Positions 54,215 to 64,000 of a DNA stretch of 64,000 nt are shown here, in pieces. The notes beneath the pieces are model-generated. The model saw nothing but the letters and a program-made list of their open reading frames with translations, searched no databases and had not been told where the DNA came from. Source of the stretch: an uncultured Actinomycetes bacterium (GTDB taxonomy: Bacteria; Actinomycetota; Actinomycetes; Nanopelagicales; Nanopelagicaceae); NCBI GenBank assembly GCA_937888825.1, contig CALBFE010000099.1, forward strand, positions 91,896 to 155,895, written 5' to 3'. Position 1 is the stretch's first letter, and the number at the start of each line of letters is the position of its first letter. A program made the translations under genes and the position numbers.

Positions 54215-55740
54215 ATCTTTTCAACTGCTGCAAGTAGTTGGTCTATACCCGCACTGCGATTTATTAAATTAAATCGAAGGAGCGGGTATTTTCTTGAAGC
54301 AAGGGCTTTTCCATCTCCCAATGCTTGAGCAGCAACTAAAGTCTTGAAACCAAAGCTCTGCCCTGGGATTGCAATATCTGTTGATGGTGTTCCAGTGATT
54401 TGTAGGAATGAGCCGTTTTGTTGACCACCTTTATGGAACTGACCGGTGGAGTGAAGAAAACGTGGTCCCCAACCAAAGGTAACTGGCTTACCAATTTTTT
54501 GAGAAAGTATGAATCTAATCTGTGCAATCTTTGCTTCGTCTTTGCGATCTAGATAAGCCATGATTGCTACATAACCATCTTTGTGGATACCTTGAGTAAA
54601 CAGCTTTAGTGAGTTGGCAAGATCAGCGCCCTCTCCAAAAATCTCTATAGCACCATCAGTATGCGGGGCAGTAAAGACAGGAAGTACGCCGCCCCATTCT
54701 TTAAGCAATGCAGATGTCTGTTCTTTAGCTTCAGTGACATTGGGTTGATTAAATGGATCGATTTCAAGTGCAGCTCCAACAAGTGCGGTCACCCATTCCC
54801 AAATAATGAATTGAGCCGCAAGGTCAGCCTCTACAACTAAATCAGCAGAACCGGCATATGCAATGGAAAAGACATTTGCATTCGTTGCAGCTTTTTCAAT
54901 TACTACAGGAAGTCGTCCCACTTGATTCTTACCTGTTGATTCGGCAACCAATTGCTCTGCCCAATCACTTAATCCCGGCATGGCAGATCCATCATCGGTG
55001 TAGGAGAGATATTGACCTGCGTGATATGCAAGAAGGTATGCGATATCAACTACCAGAGTTGAGTCTTTGAGAAATGCAGTCTTTGCATCACTAGCGTTAT
55101 CCAATAAAACTGACACATCCACACCGATTAAGGCTGATGGCACCAAGCCAAAAGCACTCAGCACACTAAAGCGTCCACCAACATTTGGATCAGCATTTAT
55201 GACGCTGTAACCGGCTGCCCGACTTTGTTTATCTAATGGTGAACCAGGATCAGTAACAATAACCATGTGGTTTTGTGGTGCAAGGCCCACTTGGGTAAAT
55301 GCATCTTCAAAGAGTGCGCGCTGAGATGCTGTTTCAATTGTTGATCCAGATTTCGAACTGATAATCACAACGGTTTTGGCTAAATCATTATTCAACGCAT
55401 GAGCAACATAATCAGGATCAGTTGAGTCAAGAATGAAAAGCTCCTTCTTAAAACTCTGTGCGATAACTTCAGGGCCAAGTGATGATCCACCCATGCCGCA
55501 CAAAACAACATTGTTCTTGTCGCGATGCTTTGCACAGAGGGCATCGAGTGCAGGCAGGAGATCTCTAGAACTCTCTGGAAGATCTATCCAATTCAAGCGA
55601 ACAGAGGCTTCAGCTTGTGCAGCCGCACCCCAAATCGATGAGTCTTTCTTGGCTAGACGTGAGTGAACGTCTACCAGTGTTTTATAACGTGCATCGCTGC
55701 GATCAATGTGTTTGATCGCATTTCCTGAAATCTTTATCAT
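54211..55740 (-). CDS. pgi: Glucose-6-phosphate isomerase
   Basis: VVLCGMGGSSLGPEVIAQSF; VVIISSKSGSTIETASQRALFEDAF; WEWVTALVGAALEIDPFNQPNVTEAK. Confidence 0.92.
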   Translation of the reverse strand: MIKISGNAIKHIDRSDARYKTLVDVHSRLAKKDSSIWGAAAQAEASVRLNWIDLPESSRDLLPALDALCAKHRDKNNVVLCGMGGSSLGPEVIAQSFKKELFILDSTDPDYVAHALNNDLAKTVVIISSKSGSTIETASQRALFEDAFTQVGLAPQNHMVIVTDPGSPLDKQSRAAGYSVINADPNVGGRFSVLSAFGLVPSALIGVDVSVLLDNASDAKTAFLKDSTLVVDIAYLLAYHAGQYLSYTDDGSAMPGLSDWAEQLVAESTGKNQVGRLPVVIEKAATNANVFSIAYAGSADLVVEADLAAQFIIWEWVTALVGAALEIDPFNQPNVTEAKEQTSALLKEWGGVLPVFTAPHTDGAIEIFGEGADLANSLKLFTQGIHKDGYVAIMAYLDRKDEAKIAQIRFILSQKIGKPVTFGWGPRFLHSTGQFHKGGQQNGSFLQITGTPSTDIAIPGQSFGFKTLVAAQALGDGKALASRKYPLLRFNLINRSAGIDQLLAAVEKI

Positions 55741-56822
55741 CCCTGTTGGGCTGCCTTCACATTAGCGAGTAATTCATCCCATGCTTGGGCAAACTTCTTC
55801 ACACCATCTACTTCAAGTTCAGTTGTTACGGTATCGAGTGAGATGTTAAGAGCTGAGAGTCCTTTGAGGACTTCCACGGCCGCTCCATAGCTTGAAGTAA
55901 TGGTGTTTCCTCGTACTTTGCCGTGATCAATAACGGCATCTAGAGTCGATTGAGGCATTGTGTTGACGGTATCAGGGGCAATTAACTCAACAACATATCG
56001 AGTGTCATCATAGGCAGGGTCTTTCACGCCCGTTGATGCCCAGAGTGGACGTTGCTTATGAGCACCTCTGGCAATTTGAGCTTGCCATCTAGGAGAAGAG
56101 AACTTCTCTTCAAATAGTTGATAAGCAAGATGGGCGTTAGCAATTGCCGCCTTTCCTAGTAGGGAAGTGGCAGCCTCTGATCCATCTTTTTTAAGCAGTG
56201 CGTCAATAGATGAATCGATTCGGCTAACAAAAAACGATGCAACTGAATGCACATGCCCGGGATTTGTCGCAGCTTCTATTCCAGAGATGTAAGCATCTAT
56301 TACAGCCCCATAGCGCTTGACTGAGAAGATCAAAGTGACATTGACGCTAATTCCTGCGCCGATAAGTGCGGTAATGGCAGGTAAGCCTTCAAGAGTTGCA
56401 GGAATTTTAATCATTAAGTTTGGACGATCAATAATCGACCACAATTCTTTTCCTTGAGCAATTGTTGTCTGGGTGTCATGGGCAAGACGAGGGTCTACTT
56501 CGATACTTACACGACCATCGACACCTTTTGTTGAGGAATAGATATCTTTGAAGAGATCACAGGCTGCTCGTACATCATCTGTAGTCAGTTTTTTGACTAC
56601 ATCATCAACTGATGAGTTTTTCATGGCCGCGATATCTGCTGCATATTCATCTGCACCAGCGATTGCTGCGCCAAAGATTGAAGGATTAGTTGTAACTCCT
56701 ACAACACCAGAGTGGGCGATACGAGATGGTAATGAATGTGCATCACTGCCTGAGATCTTGGCTCTAGATAGGTCATCAAGCCAAATCGAGGTTCCACCCT
56801 GTGCAACATCGGCCACAGACAT
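55737..56822 (-). CDS. tal: Transaldolase
   Basis: GTSIWLDDLSRAKI; GVVGVTTNPSIFGAAI; LMIKIPATLEGLPAI; VNVTLIFSVKRY; PLWASTGVKDPAYDDTRYV. Confidence 0.96.
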   Translation of the reverse strand: MSVADVAQGGTSIWLDDLSRAKISGSDAHSLPSRIAHSGVVGVTTNPSIFGAAIAGADEYAADIAAMKNSSVDDVVKKLTTDDVRAACDLFKDIYSSTKGVDGRVSIEVDPRLAHDTQTTIAQGKELWSIIDRPNLMIKIPATLEGLPAITALIGAGISVNVTLIFSVKRYGAVIDAYISGIEAATNPGHVHSVASFFVSRIDSSIDALLKKDGSEAATSLLGKAAIANAHLAYQLFEEKFSSPRWQAQIARGAHKQRPLWASTGVKDPAYDDTRYVVELIAPDTVNTMPQSTLDAVIDHGKVRGNTITSSYGAAVEVLKGLSALNISLDTVTTELEVDGVKKFAQAWDELLANVKAAQQG

Positions 56823-58868
56823 TTATAGGCCCGCCTTCACCTTGGCAGCGATTGCTTCGACCGAGAAACCGAACTCCTTAAACAAACGCTTGGCATCTGC
56901 TGAAGCTCCGTAGTGTTCAAGTGAAATTGCGATTCCACCATCACCAATTAACTGATGCCAACCTTGGGCAATTCCCACTTCAATACTGACCTTTAACTTT
57001 ATTGAAGGTGGTAGTACTTCATCCTTATAGCTTTGGTCTTGTTCGCTAAACCATTCAAGACATGGTGCGCTCACAACACGAACTGCAATTCCTTCACTAG
57101 CCAACGCGCTCTGTACATCAATTGCTAGAGATACTTCAGAGCCAGTTGCAATCAGAATCGCTTTTGGATTAGCAGCATCTTTAAGAATGTAGGCACCCTT
57201 GGCAGTTCCAGAAGCAGGAGCGCACTGGCTGCGATCTAAAACTGGAAGGTTTTGGCGCGATAAAAGGATTCCTGCAGCGCGGCCACGAGTCAGAACCTTC
57301 TTCCAGCTCTCGGCAACTTCGTTGGCATCACCAGGGCGAATGACATCTAAACCTGGGATTGCACGCAATGCTGCGAAATGCTCAATGGGTTGGTGAGTTG
57401 GTCCATCTTCGCCCACACCGATTGAATCATGCGTCCACACAAATGTGGAAGGGATATTCATCAACGCTGCAAGGCGAACAGCGGGGCGCATGTAATCGCT
57501 AAATACTGCAAAGGTCCCACCAAATGCGCGAGTTAATCCATGGAGTGCAATTCCATTGAGAATTGATCCCATTGCATGCTCGCGAATTCCAAAGTGGATT
57601 ATTCGACCATAAGGATGAGCGCCCTTCATCGCACTTGTGGCAGGCAAGAATGAACCGCCACCATCGATGCTTGTGTTGTTAGATCCAGCTAAATCGGAAG
57701 AACCACCCCAGAACTCAGGCAGATGTTTTGCAATTGCATTAATGACTTGTCCAGATGCTGCGCGAGTAGCAACTTCTTTACCTGGAGCAAAGGTAGGGAT
57801 GTCTGCATCCCAACCAGCTGGCAATGCTCTAGTGCGCAAGCGTTCCAAAAGCTTTGCTTGCTCTGGATTACTTGATTGCCATGTTGCAAACTTTGCATCC
57901 CACGCTTTGCGAACTTGAGCTGAGCGATCTTTTACTAAACGGGCATGAGCTAAAACATCGACTGGCATTGCAAATTTTTCCTCTGGATTAAGACCAAGTG
58001 CAGTTTTTGTTGCAGCAACTTCCTCATCGCCAAGTGCAGAACCATGTGAGCTTGCGGTGCCTTGAGCTTTTGGTGCCGGCCAAGCTATAACTGAGTTCAT
58101 TCGAATCAAAGATGGCTTAGCTGTTTCTTTTTTAGCTGCAACCATTGCAGCATCAAGGGCAGCGATATCCACGCTTCCGTTAGAAGCTGCTGCCACATCA
58201 ATGACGTGCCAGCCATAGGCGCGGTATCTAGCAGATACATCTTCAGTAAATGCGTTATGTGTATCGCCTTCAATAGAAATGCGATTGTCATCATAAATAA
58301 CATTTAATACGCCAAGCTCTTGAGTTCCAGCAAGAGAAGATGCTTCGGCGCTTACGCCTTCTTGTAAATCTCCATCAGAACAGATAACCCAGATGCTGTG
58401 ATCAAATACAGAGCCACCAGCGGGTGCTTTCGGATCCAATAAACCACGCTCATAGCGAGCAGCCATTGCCATACCGACTGCAGTTGCAACCCCTTGTCCA
58501 AGAGGACCAGTTGTCATTTCTACGCCGGCAGTGTGACCAAATTCAGGGTGTCCTGGAGTAAGTGATCCCCACGTGCGAAATTCTTGAAGATCTTTTAATT
58601 CAAGGCCGTAACCGCTTAAGAAAAGTTGGGTATAGAGAGTCAATGATGAATGGCCGCACGAGAGTACGAAGCGATCCCGCCCTACCCACTGTGGGTCTGA
58701 AGGATCATGAACTAAATGGCGCTGAAAGAGTGTGTAAGCAACTGGAGCTAATGACATTGCTGTACCCGGGTGACCATTACCCACTTTTTGAACTGCATCT
58801 GCTGCCAGAGCACGGGCATGTGCAACTACAAGATCATCCATCTCAGACCAACCAGACATTGAACTCAT
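56823..58868 (-). CDS. tkt: Transketolase
   Basis: GNGHPGTAMSLAPVAYTLFQR; ICSDGDLQEGVSAEASSLAG; GIREHAMGSILNG; THDSIGVGEDGPTHQPIEH. Confidence 0.97.
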   Translation of the reverse strand: MSSMSGWSEMDDLVVAHARALAADAVQKVGNGHPGTAMSLAPVAYTLFQRHLVHDPSDPQWVGRDRFVLSCGHSSLTLYTQLFLSGYGLELKDLQEFRTWGSLTPGHPEFGHTAGVEMTTGPLGQGVATAVGMAMAARYERGLLDPKAPAGGSVFDHSIWVICSDGDLQEGVSAEASSLAGTQELGVLNVIYDDNRISIEGDTHNAFTEDVSARYRAYGWHVIDVAAASNGSVDIAALDAAMVAAKKETAKPSLIRMNSVIAWPAPKAQGTASSHGSALGDEEVAATKTALGLNPEEKFAMPVDVLAHARLVKDRSAQVRKAWDAKFATWQSSNPEQAKLLERLRTRALPAGWDADIPTFAPGKEVATRAASGQVINAIAKHLPEFWGGSSDLAGSNNTSIDGGGSFLPATSAMKGAHPYGRIIHFGIREHAMGSILNGIALHGLTRAFGGTFAVFSDYMRPAVRLAALMNIPSTFVWTHDSIGVGEDGPTHQPIEHFAALRAIPGLDVIRPGDANEVAESWKKVLTRGRAAGILLSRQNLPVLDRSQCAPASGTAKGAYILKDAANPKAILIATGSEVSLAIDVQSALASEGIAVRVVSAPCLEWFSEQDQSYKDEVLPPSIKLKVSIEVGIAQGWHQLIGDGGIAISLEHYGASADAKRLFKEFGFSVEAIAAKVKAGL

Positions 58869-59746
58869 AGGGCCATTTCCTTTGTTTTAAATTGAACTGA
58901 TAGCCAGATTCGCCACGCTGCAATCCAAACTAAAGTCGTACCCAACACGTGCATTCCTACTAATAACTCAGGGACACCCAGGAAGTATTGAATGTAGCCG
59001 AGGGCTCCTTGAGCAAGTGAAATACCAAAAAACAGACGTATGCGGTGCTTGGTCAATGCAGGTAAGCCTTTTCTTAAATAGAAGGCAATTGTGAAAATCA
59101 TCAAGATGATTACTGAGATTGAGTGCATGCGGGCAACGTCTTGAATTCTTAAATCAAGTCGTGGCACATCAGCATCTCCAGCATGGGGGCCTGATGCAGT
59201 AACAATTGTTCCTAAGATGATTACTAGGGCAGTCCACATAATATGAATCTTTGAAAAACTATTAAGTGAGCCTTGCACTCCGCTCTTAACTGCCGGTCCC
59301 TTGCGTCGTGAGTGAAGTGAAGTGGCCGCAGCAATCAAGATAGTAGAAAGCAAGAAGTGGCTAGCGACCGAAAGCGGATTGAGATTTGTTAGCACGGTGA
59401 TTCCACCCAGAACACCTTGGCCAAATATTCCTAAGAATTGTCCGGCTGCAAGTATGCGTAAATCTTTTCGTCCTGATCGAAGAACTGCAATTAAAGTTGC
59501 CAGCGCGAAAATAACTAGAACAAAAGTGAGTAAGCGATTTCCAAACTCAATCCAAGAATGCAGGGTGCCCTCGGCTTGGTTCTCAACTGGAAAATATGAA
59601 CCTGGCGTGCACTCGGGCCATGTGGGACAGCCAAGGCCTGAGCCTGTTAGACGAACTGCGCCTCCGGTTACGACGATGGCTGCTTGGGATACGAGTAGGG
59701 CCAGAGTCAGGGGAGTGAGTGCCCGGGCCGCGCGCTTGGATGCCAT
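58865..59746 (-). CDS. ctaA: Heme A synthase (COX15/CtaA)
   Basis: VTGGAVRLTGSGLGCPTWPEC; WIEFGNRLLTF; multiple TM segments. Confidence 0.93.
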   Translation of the reverse strand: MASKRAARALTPLTLALLVSQAAIVVTGGAVRLTGSGLGCPTWPECTPGSYFPVENQAEGTLHSWIEFGNRLLTFVLVIFALATLIAVLRSGRKDLRILAAGQFLGIFGQGVLGGITVLTNLNPLSVASHFLLSTILIAAATSLHSRRKGPAVKSGVQGSLNSFSKIHIMWTALVIILGTIVTASGPHAGDADVPRLDLRIQDVARMHSISVIILMIFTIAFYLRKGLPALTKHRIRLFFGISLAQGALGYIQYFLGVPELLVGMHVLGTTLVWIAAWRIWLSVQFKTKEMAL

Positions 59747-59752
59747 GGCTCA

Positions 59753-59758
59753 ACCCTA
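59753..59758 (-). promoter_or_regulatory. Putative -10 (TAGGGT) for leaderless ctaA mRNA
   Basis: TAGGGT-N6-ATG on minus strand (start 59746). Confidence 0.55.
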
Positions 59759-59795
59759 TGGCTACGGGGCGCCCACGCGGGCCGAGTGGCCGAAG

Positions 59796-59822
59796 GTGTC
59801 GAATTACGACACAATAGTGTTG
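59796..59822 (+). promoter_or_regulatory. Candidate SufR operator: GTGTCG-N5-CGACAC-N4-GTGTTG, overlapping a putative -10 (TAGTGT 59815-59820)
   Basis: Three alternating half-sites directly upstream of the sufR start. Confidence 0.6.
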
Positions 59823-59827
59823 TGAAA

Positions 59828-60502
59828 ATGAGTGGCCAAACAAGCCCAGTTCCAGGTGATGATCTTCGCACCCGGGACTTAGTGGCGCGCTCCATTTTAG
59901 AAAATGGCCCATCAACGGCTGCAGTTCTTGGACAGCGTTTAGGTCTAACTCCAGCTGGTATTCGTCGCCACCTTGATCTACTTGTTGCAGATGGTGTTCT
60001 GCAGGCACGCGAACCGCACTCTGCGATTAATCGCGGCAGAGGTCGACCTTCAAAAGTATTTGTTATGAGCGATAAAGGCCGTGAACAGTTTGAACATTCC
60101 TATGATGATTTAGCCGTTGCTGCATTGAAGTTTATGTCGGCACAATCTGGTGCACACTTGGTTTCAGGTTTTGCGCAATTGCGCGCTGACGATATCGAAA
60201 GAAAAGCAACGCTTGCACTGGAGAAGAAAAGTAATAAGAGCGAAGGCCTCGCCCAATTCCTCACTGAACAAGGCTATGCCGCCAGTATTGCTAAAAAGCC
60301 AATGGGTGAAGAGCTGTGTCAACATCACTGTCCTATTGCACACGTTGCTTCAGAATTTCCTCAACTATGTGAGGCTGAGACTGAAGCACTCTCACGTATT
60401 TTAGGCACTCACGTTCAACGTCTTGCAACAATTGCACACGGTGATGGAGTGTGCACAACTTTTATACCCACAACAACAACGAAGCGAAAGGTACGCGCAT
60501 GA
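59828..60502 (+). CDS. sufR: SufR-like Fe-S cluster-binding HTH repressor
   Basis: N-terminal wHTH; C-terminal cysteines [23 protein letters not shown]; immediately upstream of sufB (ATGA overlap). Confidence 0.9.
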   Translation: MSGQTSPVPGDDLRTRDLVARSILENGPSTAAVLGQRLGLTPAGIRRHLDLLVADGVLQAREPHSAINRGRGRPSKVFVMSDKGREQFEHSYDDLAVAALKFMSAQSGAHLVSGFAQLRADDIERKATLALEKKSNKSEGLAQFLTEQGYAASIAKKPMGEELCQHHCPIAHVASEFPQLCEAETEALSRILGTHVQRLATIAHGDGVCTTFIPTTTTKRKVRA

Positions 60503-61908
60503 CTATCGCACATCCAGAACTCGAAGGTATCGGCAACTATGAATACGGTTGGTCAGATAAAAGTGATGCAGGCACAAACGCTAAGCGCGGCCTGAGTGAG
60601 GATGTCGTGCGCGATATCTCCGCTAAGAAATCCGAGCCACAGTGGATGCTAGACCTTCGCTTAAAAGGCCTTGCCTTATTTGAGAAGAAGCCAATGCCTA
60701 ACTGGGGCTCTGACCTTTCAGGAATCTTCTTTGATACGATCAAATACTTTGTGCGCTCCACCGAAAAGAAGGCTACAACGTGGGATGACCTGCCAGATGA
60801 AATTAAGAACACATACGATCGCCTAGGTATCCCTGAAGCTGAAAAGCAACGCCTGGTTTCTGGTGTTGCGGCTCAATATGAGTCAGAGGTGGTTTATCAC
60901 TCAATCCGTGAGGATTTAGAGAAGCAGGGCGTGATTTTCCTAGATACCGATAGTGCTCTCAAGCAGCACCCAGAACTATTTAAAGAGTACTTCGGAACAG
61001 TTATTCCAGTGGGGGATAACAAGTTCGCAGCTCTTAATACATCTGTGTGGTCAGGTGGTTCATTTATCTATGTTCCAAAGGGCGTTCACGTTGACATTCC
61101 TTTGCAGGCATATTTCCGTATCAATACTGAGAACATGGGTCAGTTTGAGCGCACATTGATTATTGCTGATGAGGATTCATACATTCACTATGTAGAGGGA
61201 TGTACTGCGCCTATTTATAAGTCAGATTCACTTCACTCAGCGGTAGTTGAGATCATTGTGAAAAAGGGTGCGCGCGTTCGTTATACAACAATTCAGAACT
61301 GGTCGAACAACGTTTATAACTTGGTTACAAAGCGCGCGACATGTGCTGAAGGTGCAACCATGGAGTGGGTCGATGGAAACATCGGTTCAAAGGTAACAAT
61401 GAAGTATCCAGCAATCTTTTTGATGGGTCCACATGCAAAGGGTGAGACCCTGTCTCTTGCCTTTGCTGGAGAAGGACAGCACCAAGATTCTGGTGCCAAG
61501 ATGGTTCACGCTGCGCCATACACATCATCATCTGTAATCTCTAAATCAGTTGCGCGAAATGGTGGACGTACTTCTTATCGTGGACTTGTTCAAGTCCAAG
61601 AAGGAGCACACCACTCAAAGAGCACAGTAAAGTGCGATGCACTTCTTGTTGACACAATTTCTCGCTCTGACACATATCCCTATGTTGATATCCGCGAAGA
61701 TGATGTCTCAATGGGCCATGAAGCAACTGTTTCTAAGATCTCTGATGATCAGCTCTTCTATTTGATGTCTCGTGGATTAACTGAAGATGAAGCTATGGCA
61801 ATGATTGTCCGTGGATTCATCGAGCCAATTGCGCGTGAACTACCAATGGAATATGCCCTAGAGCTCAATCGCCTCATTGAACTTCAAATGGAAGGTGCAG
61901 TTGGTTAA
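60499..61908 (+). CDS. sufB: Fe-S cluster assembly protein SufB
   Basis: [66 protein letters not shown]. Start likely ATG 60499. Confidence 0.97.
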   Translation: MTIAHPELEGIGNYEYGWSDKSDAGTNAKRGLSEDVVRDISAKKSEPQWMLDLRLKGLALFEKKPMPNWGSDLSGIFFDTIKYFVRSTEKKATTWDDLPDEIKNTYDRLGIPEAEKQRLVSGVAAQYESEVVYHSIREDLEKQGVIFLDTDSALKQHPELFKEYFGTVIPVGDNKFAALNTSVWSGGSFIYVPKGVHVDIPLQAYFRINTENMGQFERTLIIADEDSYIHYVEGCTAPIYKSDSLHSAVVEIIVKKGARVRYTTIQNWSNNVYNLVTKRATCAEGATMEWVDGNIGSKVTMKYPAIFLMGPHAKGETLSLAFAGEGQHQDSGAKMVHAAPYTSSSVISKSVARNGGRTSYRGLVQVQEGAHHSKSTVKCDALLVDTISRSDTYPYVDIREDDVSMGHEATVSKISDDQLFYLMSRGLTEDEAMAMIVRGFIEPIARELPMEYALELNRLIELQMEGAVG

Positions 61909-62990
61909 TGTCAGTTTTAGCAACTAATTACTTAGTACCAACAGGGCGTGAGGAAGCGTGGAGATTCACTCCACTTAAGCGCTTGCGTGGTTTACACGAT
62001 GGCTCTGCGGCCGTCGGCGGCCGCAATTCCCTCGTAACTAAAGCTGGCTTACCAAAGGGTGCCAGCTTTACCCGTGAAGCTTTATCACCTCTTGCTGTGA
62101 GCGATGATGTAATCATTGAGCGCATCCGAGGAGAAGTTTCTGATGTTTCGCATTTAGCCATTGAGGCAAATGCAGAGATTGCCGAACCAATCTTTCTTAC
62201 TCGCTCAGCAGGTGCCTTAGATTCAGCGGAACTTTCCAGAGTGCGTATCTCACTAGGTAACCATGCTGTTGCAACAGTAATCGTTGAAAATGTTGGCGAT
62301 ACATTGCTGGCTGAGGATCTAGAGATTGCATTAGCTCCAGGCTCATCTCTAACTTTTGTATCTTTGCAAGAGTTTGATTCAAAGAGTGTTTACACAGCTC
62401 GCCACCATGCTGTGGTTGATAAGGATGCAACATTCAAATCAATCACAGTCACTGTTGGGGGAGATGTAGTTCGTATCTTGCCAACAGTGGAGTTCACAGC
62501 ACCTGGATCTTCAGCCGAACTTCTAGGTGTCTACTTTGCAACAACTGGACAGTTCTTTGAACACCGTATGCACGTAGATCATGCTGTGCCAAACGCAAAA
62601 TCGCGAGTGAACTTCAAAGGCGCACTTGCTGGAAAAGATGCTCACACAGTGTGGATTGGTGATGTTTTAATCCGCGCAGTTGCTGAGGGCACTGACACCT
62701 ATGAGCTCAATAGAAATCTTTTGCTGACAGATGGAGCACGCGCTGATTCTGTTCCTAATCTTGAAATCGAAACTGGTGAGATCGTTGGTGCGGGCCATGC
62801 AAGCACCACGGGCCGCTTTGATGACGAGCAGTTGTTCTATCTGATGTCACGTGGAATCACTTTAGAGAATGCCCGCCGACTTGTTGTGCGCGGTTTCTTT
62901 AATGAAATCATCACTGAAATCGGAAATGAAGAAGTACAAGAGCGCCTTATGGAGCGCATAGATGTCGAACTTGAAAGAGCTGGTGCGTAA
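61908..62990 (+). CDS. sufD: Fe-S cluster assembly protein SufD
   Basis: [38 protein letters not shown]. Confidence 0.95.
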   Translation: MSVLATNYLVPTGREEAWRFTPLKRLRGLHDGSAAVGGRNSLVTKAGLPKGASFTREALSPLAVSDDVIIERIRGEVSDVSHLAIEANAEIAEPIFLTRSAGALDSAELSRVRISLGNHAVATVIVENVGDTLLAEDLEIALAPGSSLTFVSLQEFDSKSVYTARHHAVVDKDATFKSITVTVGGDVVRILPTVEFTAPGSSAELLGVYFATTGQFFEHRMHVDHAVPNAKSRVNFKGALAGKDAHTVWIGDVLIRAVAEGTDTYELNRNLLLTDGARADSVPNLEIETGEIVGAGHASTTGRFDDEQLFYLMSRGITLENARRLVVRGFFNEIITEIGNEEVQERLMERIDVELERAGA

Positions 62991-63287
62991 ATGGCCGACA
63001 TGATGTTGGATCAATTAGAGGTCGGCAAGCCGGTCAAGATTGAAAAAGATGGCAAAACCATCTGTGTTGCAAGAGTTGGCGATGAAGTATTTGCAGTTGA
63101 TGACACTTGTTCGCACTCAGAGGCTTCTCTATCAGAGGGTGAAGTTACAGATTTCAAAATTGAATGCTGGCTACATGGTGCTGAATTCGATTTACGTACC
63201 GGTGTGGCGTTGACCTTACCGGCAAATATAAGCCTTCAAACATATGCAGTGAAGATCGACGGAAATTCCGTCACGGTTCAGATTTAG
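62991..63287 (+). CDS. Rieske-type [2Fe-2S] ferredoxin
   Basis: DDTCSHSEASLSEGEV...IECWLHGAEFDLRTG (CxH...CxxH). Confidence 0.92.
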   Translation: MADMMLDQLEVGKPVKIEKDGKTICVARVGDEVFAVDDTCSHSEASLSEGEVTDFKIECWLHGAEFDLRTGVALTLPANISLQTYAVKIDGNSVTVQI

Positions 63288-63311
63288 TACACGAGTAGAA
63301 GAGAGACAATA

Positions 63312-64000
63312 ATGAGCGTTTTAGAAATCCGCGGACTACAAGTATCAGTTAATACTGAAAATGGTAGTGTTGAAATTCTTAAGGGTGTTGACCTAACTAT
63401 TAAGTCTGGTGAAACACATGCAATCATGGGTCCTAATGGATCTGGTAAATCAACTCTTGCTTACTCCATTGCAGGCCACCCTAAATACACAATCACTAGT
63501 GGCTCTGTGACTCTAGATGGCGCAGATGTTTTGGATATGACTGTTGATGAGCGCGCTAAGGCGGGCTTGTTTCTAGCAATGCAGTATCCAGTTGAAGTTC
63601 CTGGAGTTTCAGTTTCTAACTTTCTGCGCACAGCAGCAACAGCTCTTCGAGGTGAGGCTCCAAAGCTTCGTACTTGGGTTGCAGAAGTTAAGGGAGCAAT
63701 GGAAGCGCTCAACATGGATCCAGCATTTGCTACAAGAAATGTTAATGAGGGATTTTCTGGCGGAGAAAAGAAGCGCCACGAAATCATGCAGCTAGAGCTA
63801 TTGAAGCCAAAGATGGCCATCTTGGATGAAACAGATTCAGGTCTAGATGTGGATGCACTACGCATTGTTTCTGAAGGTGTTAATCGCGCAAAGGCGAATA
63901 ATGACCTTGGGGTATTGCTTATCACTCACTACACGCGTATTTTGAAGTACATCAAGCCTGACTTTGTTCATGTTTTTGCTAATGGCAAAATTGTTGAAGA
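63312..64000 (+). CDS. sufC: Fe-S assembly ATPase SufC (truncated by window end)
   Basis: MSVLEIRGLQVSVNTENGSVEILKGVDLTIKSGETHAIMGPNGSGKSTLAYSIAGHPKYTITSGSV; FSGGEKKRHEIMQLELLKPKMAILDETDSGLDVDALRIVSEGVN. Confidence 0.96.
   Translation, partial: MSVLEIRGLQVSVNTENGSVEILKGVDLTIKSGETHAIMGPNGSGKSTLAYSIAGHPKYTITSGSVTLDGADVLDMTVDERAKAGLFLAMQYPVEVPGVSVSNFLRTAATALRGEAPKLRTWVAEVKGAMEALNMDPAFATRNVNEGFSGGEKKRHEIMQLELLKPKMAILDETDSGLDVDALRIVSEGVNRAKANNDLGVLLITHYTRILKYIKPDFVHVFANGKIVE

Overview
The window is a gene-dense, moderate-GC actinobacterial chromosome segment. RbpA, WhiA/YvcK/RapZ, an ANTAR response regulator, a translational ileS T-box and the uvrB/uvrA/uvrC-rpsA-coaE-polA synteny support this. 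Compactness and composition suggest a streamlined freshwater (acI / Nanopelagicales-like) actinobacterium, which is inference. Left to right: 5' part of ileS (minus) with a T-box leader; a dksA-like gene with a Lys/Ala/Pro tail; lspA; an RluA-family synthase; dnaE; a fused his-trp operon running on to DoxX/DsbA/lgt; a VIT-family transporter; gltBD; pyk; a short CAA-anticodon tRNA abutting an ANTAR regulator; livJHMGF; a thioesterase and polA in divergent orientation; an MFS gene with an in-frame stop; rpsA; coaE; uvrB/A/C; rapZ-yvcK-whiA; gap-pgk-tpiA-secG; rbpA; pgi-tal-tkt-ctaA (minus); sufR-sufB-sufD-Rieske-sufC (truncated at the window end). I found no mobile element, prophage, CRISPR array or defence island, and no clear new multi-gene system. 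The most interesting signals are: (1) a recurrent TANNNT-N6/7-start-codon arrangement implying leaderless mRNAs, in two cases with the upstream stop codon forming part of the -10; (2) a 73-nt tRNA with anticodon CAA but a 5-nt variable loop, ending 1 nt before the ANTAR-regulator start codon; (3) a 35-bp bidirectional leaderless promoter; (4) three convergent gene pairs whose stop codons overlap or abut; (5) a three-half-site operator at sufR; (6) two unlisted mini-ORFs.
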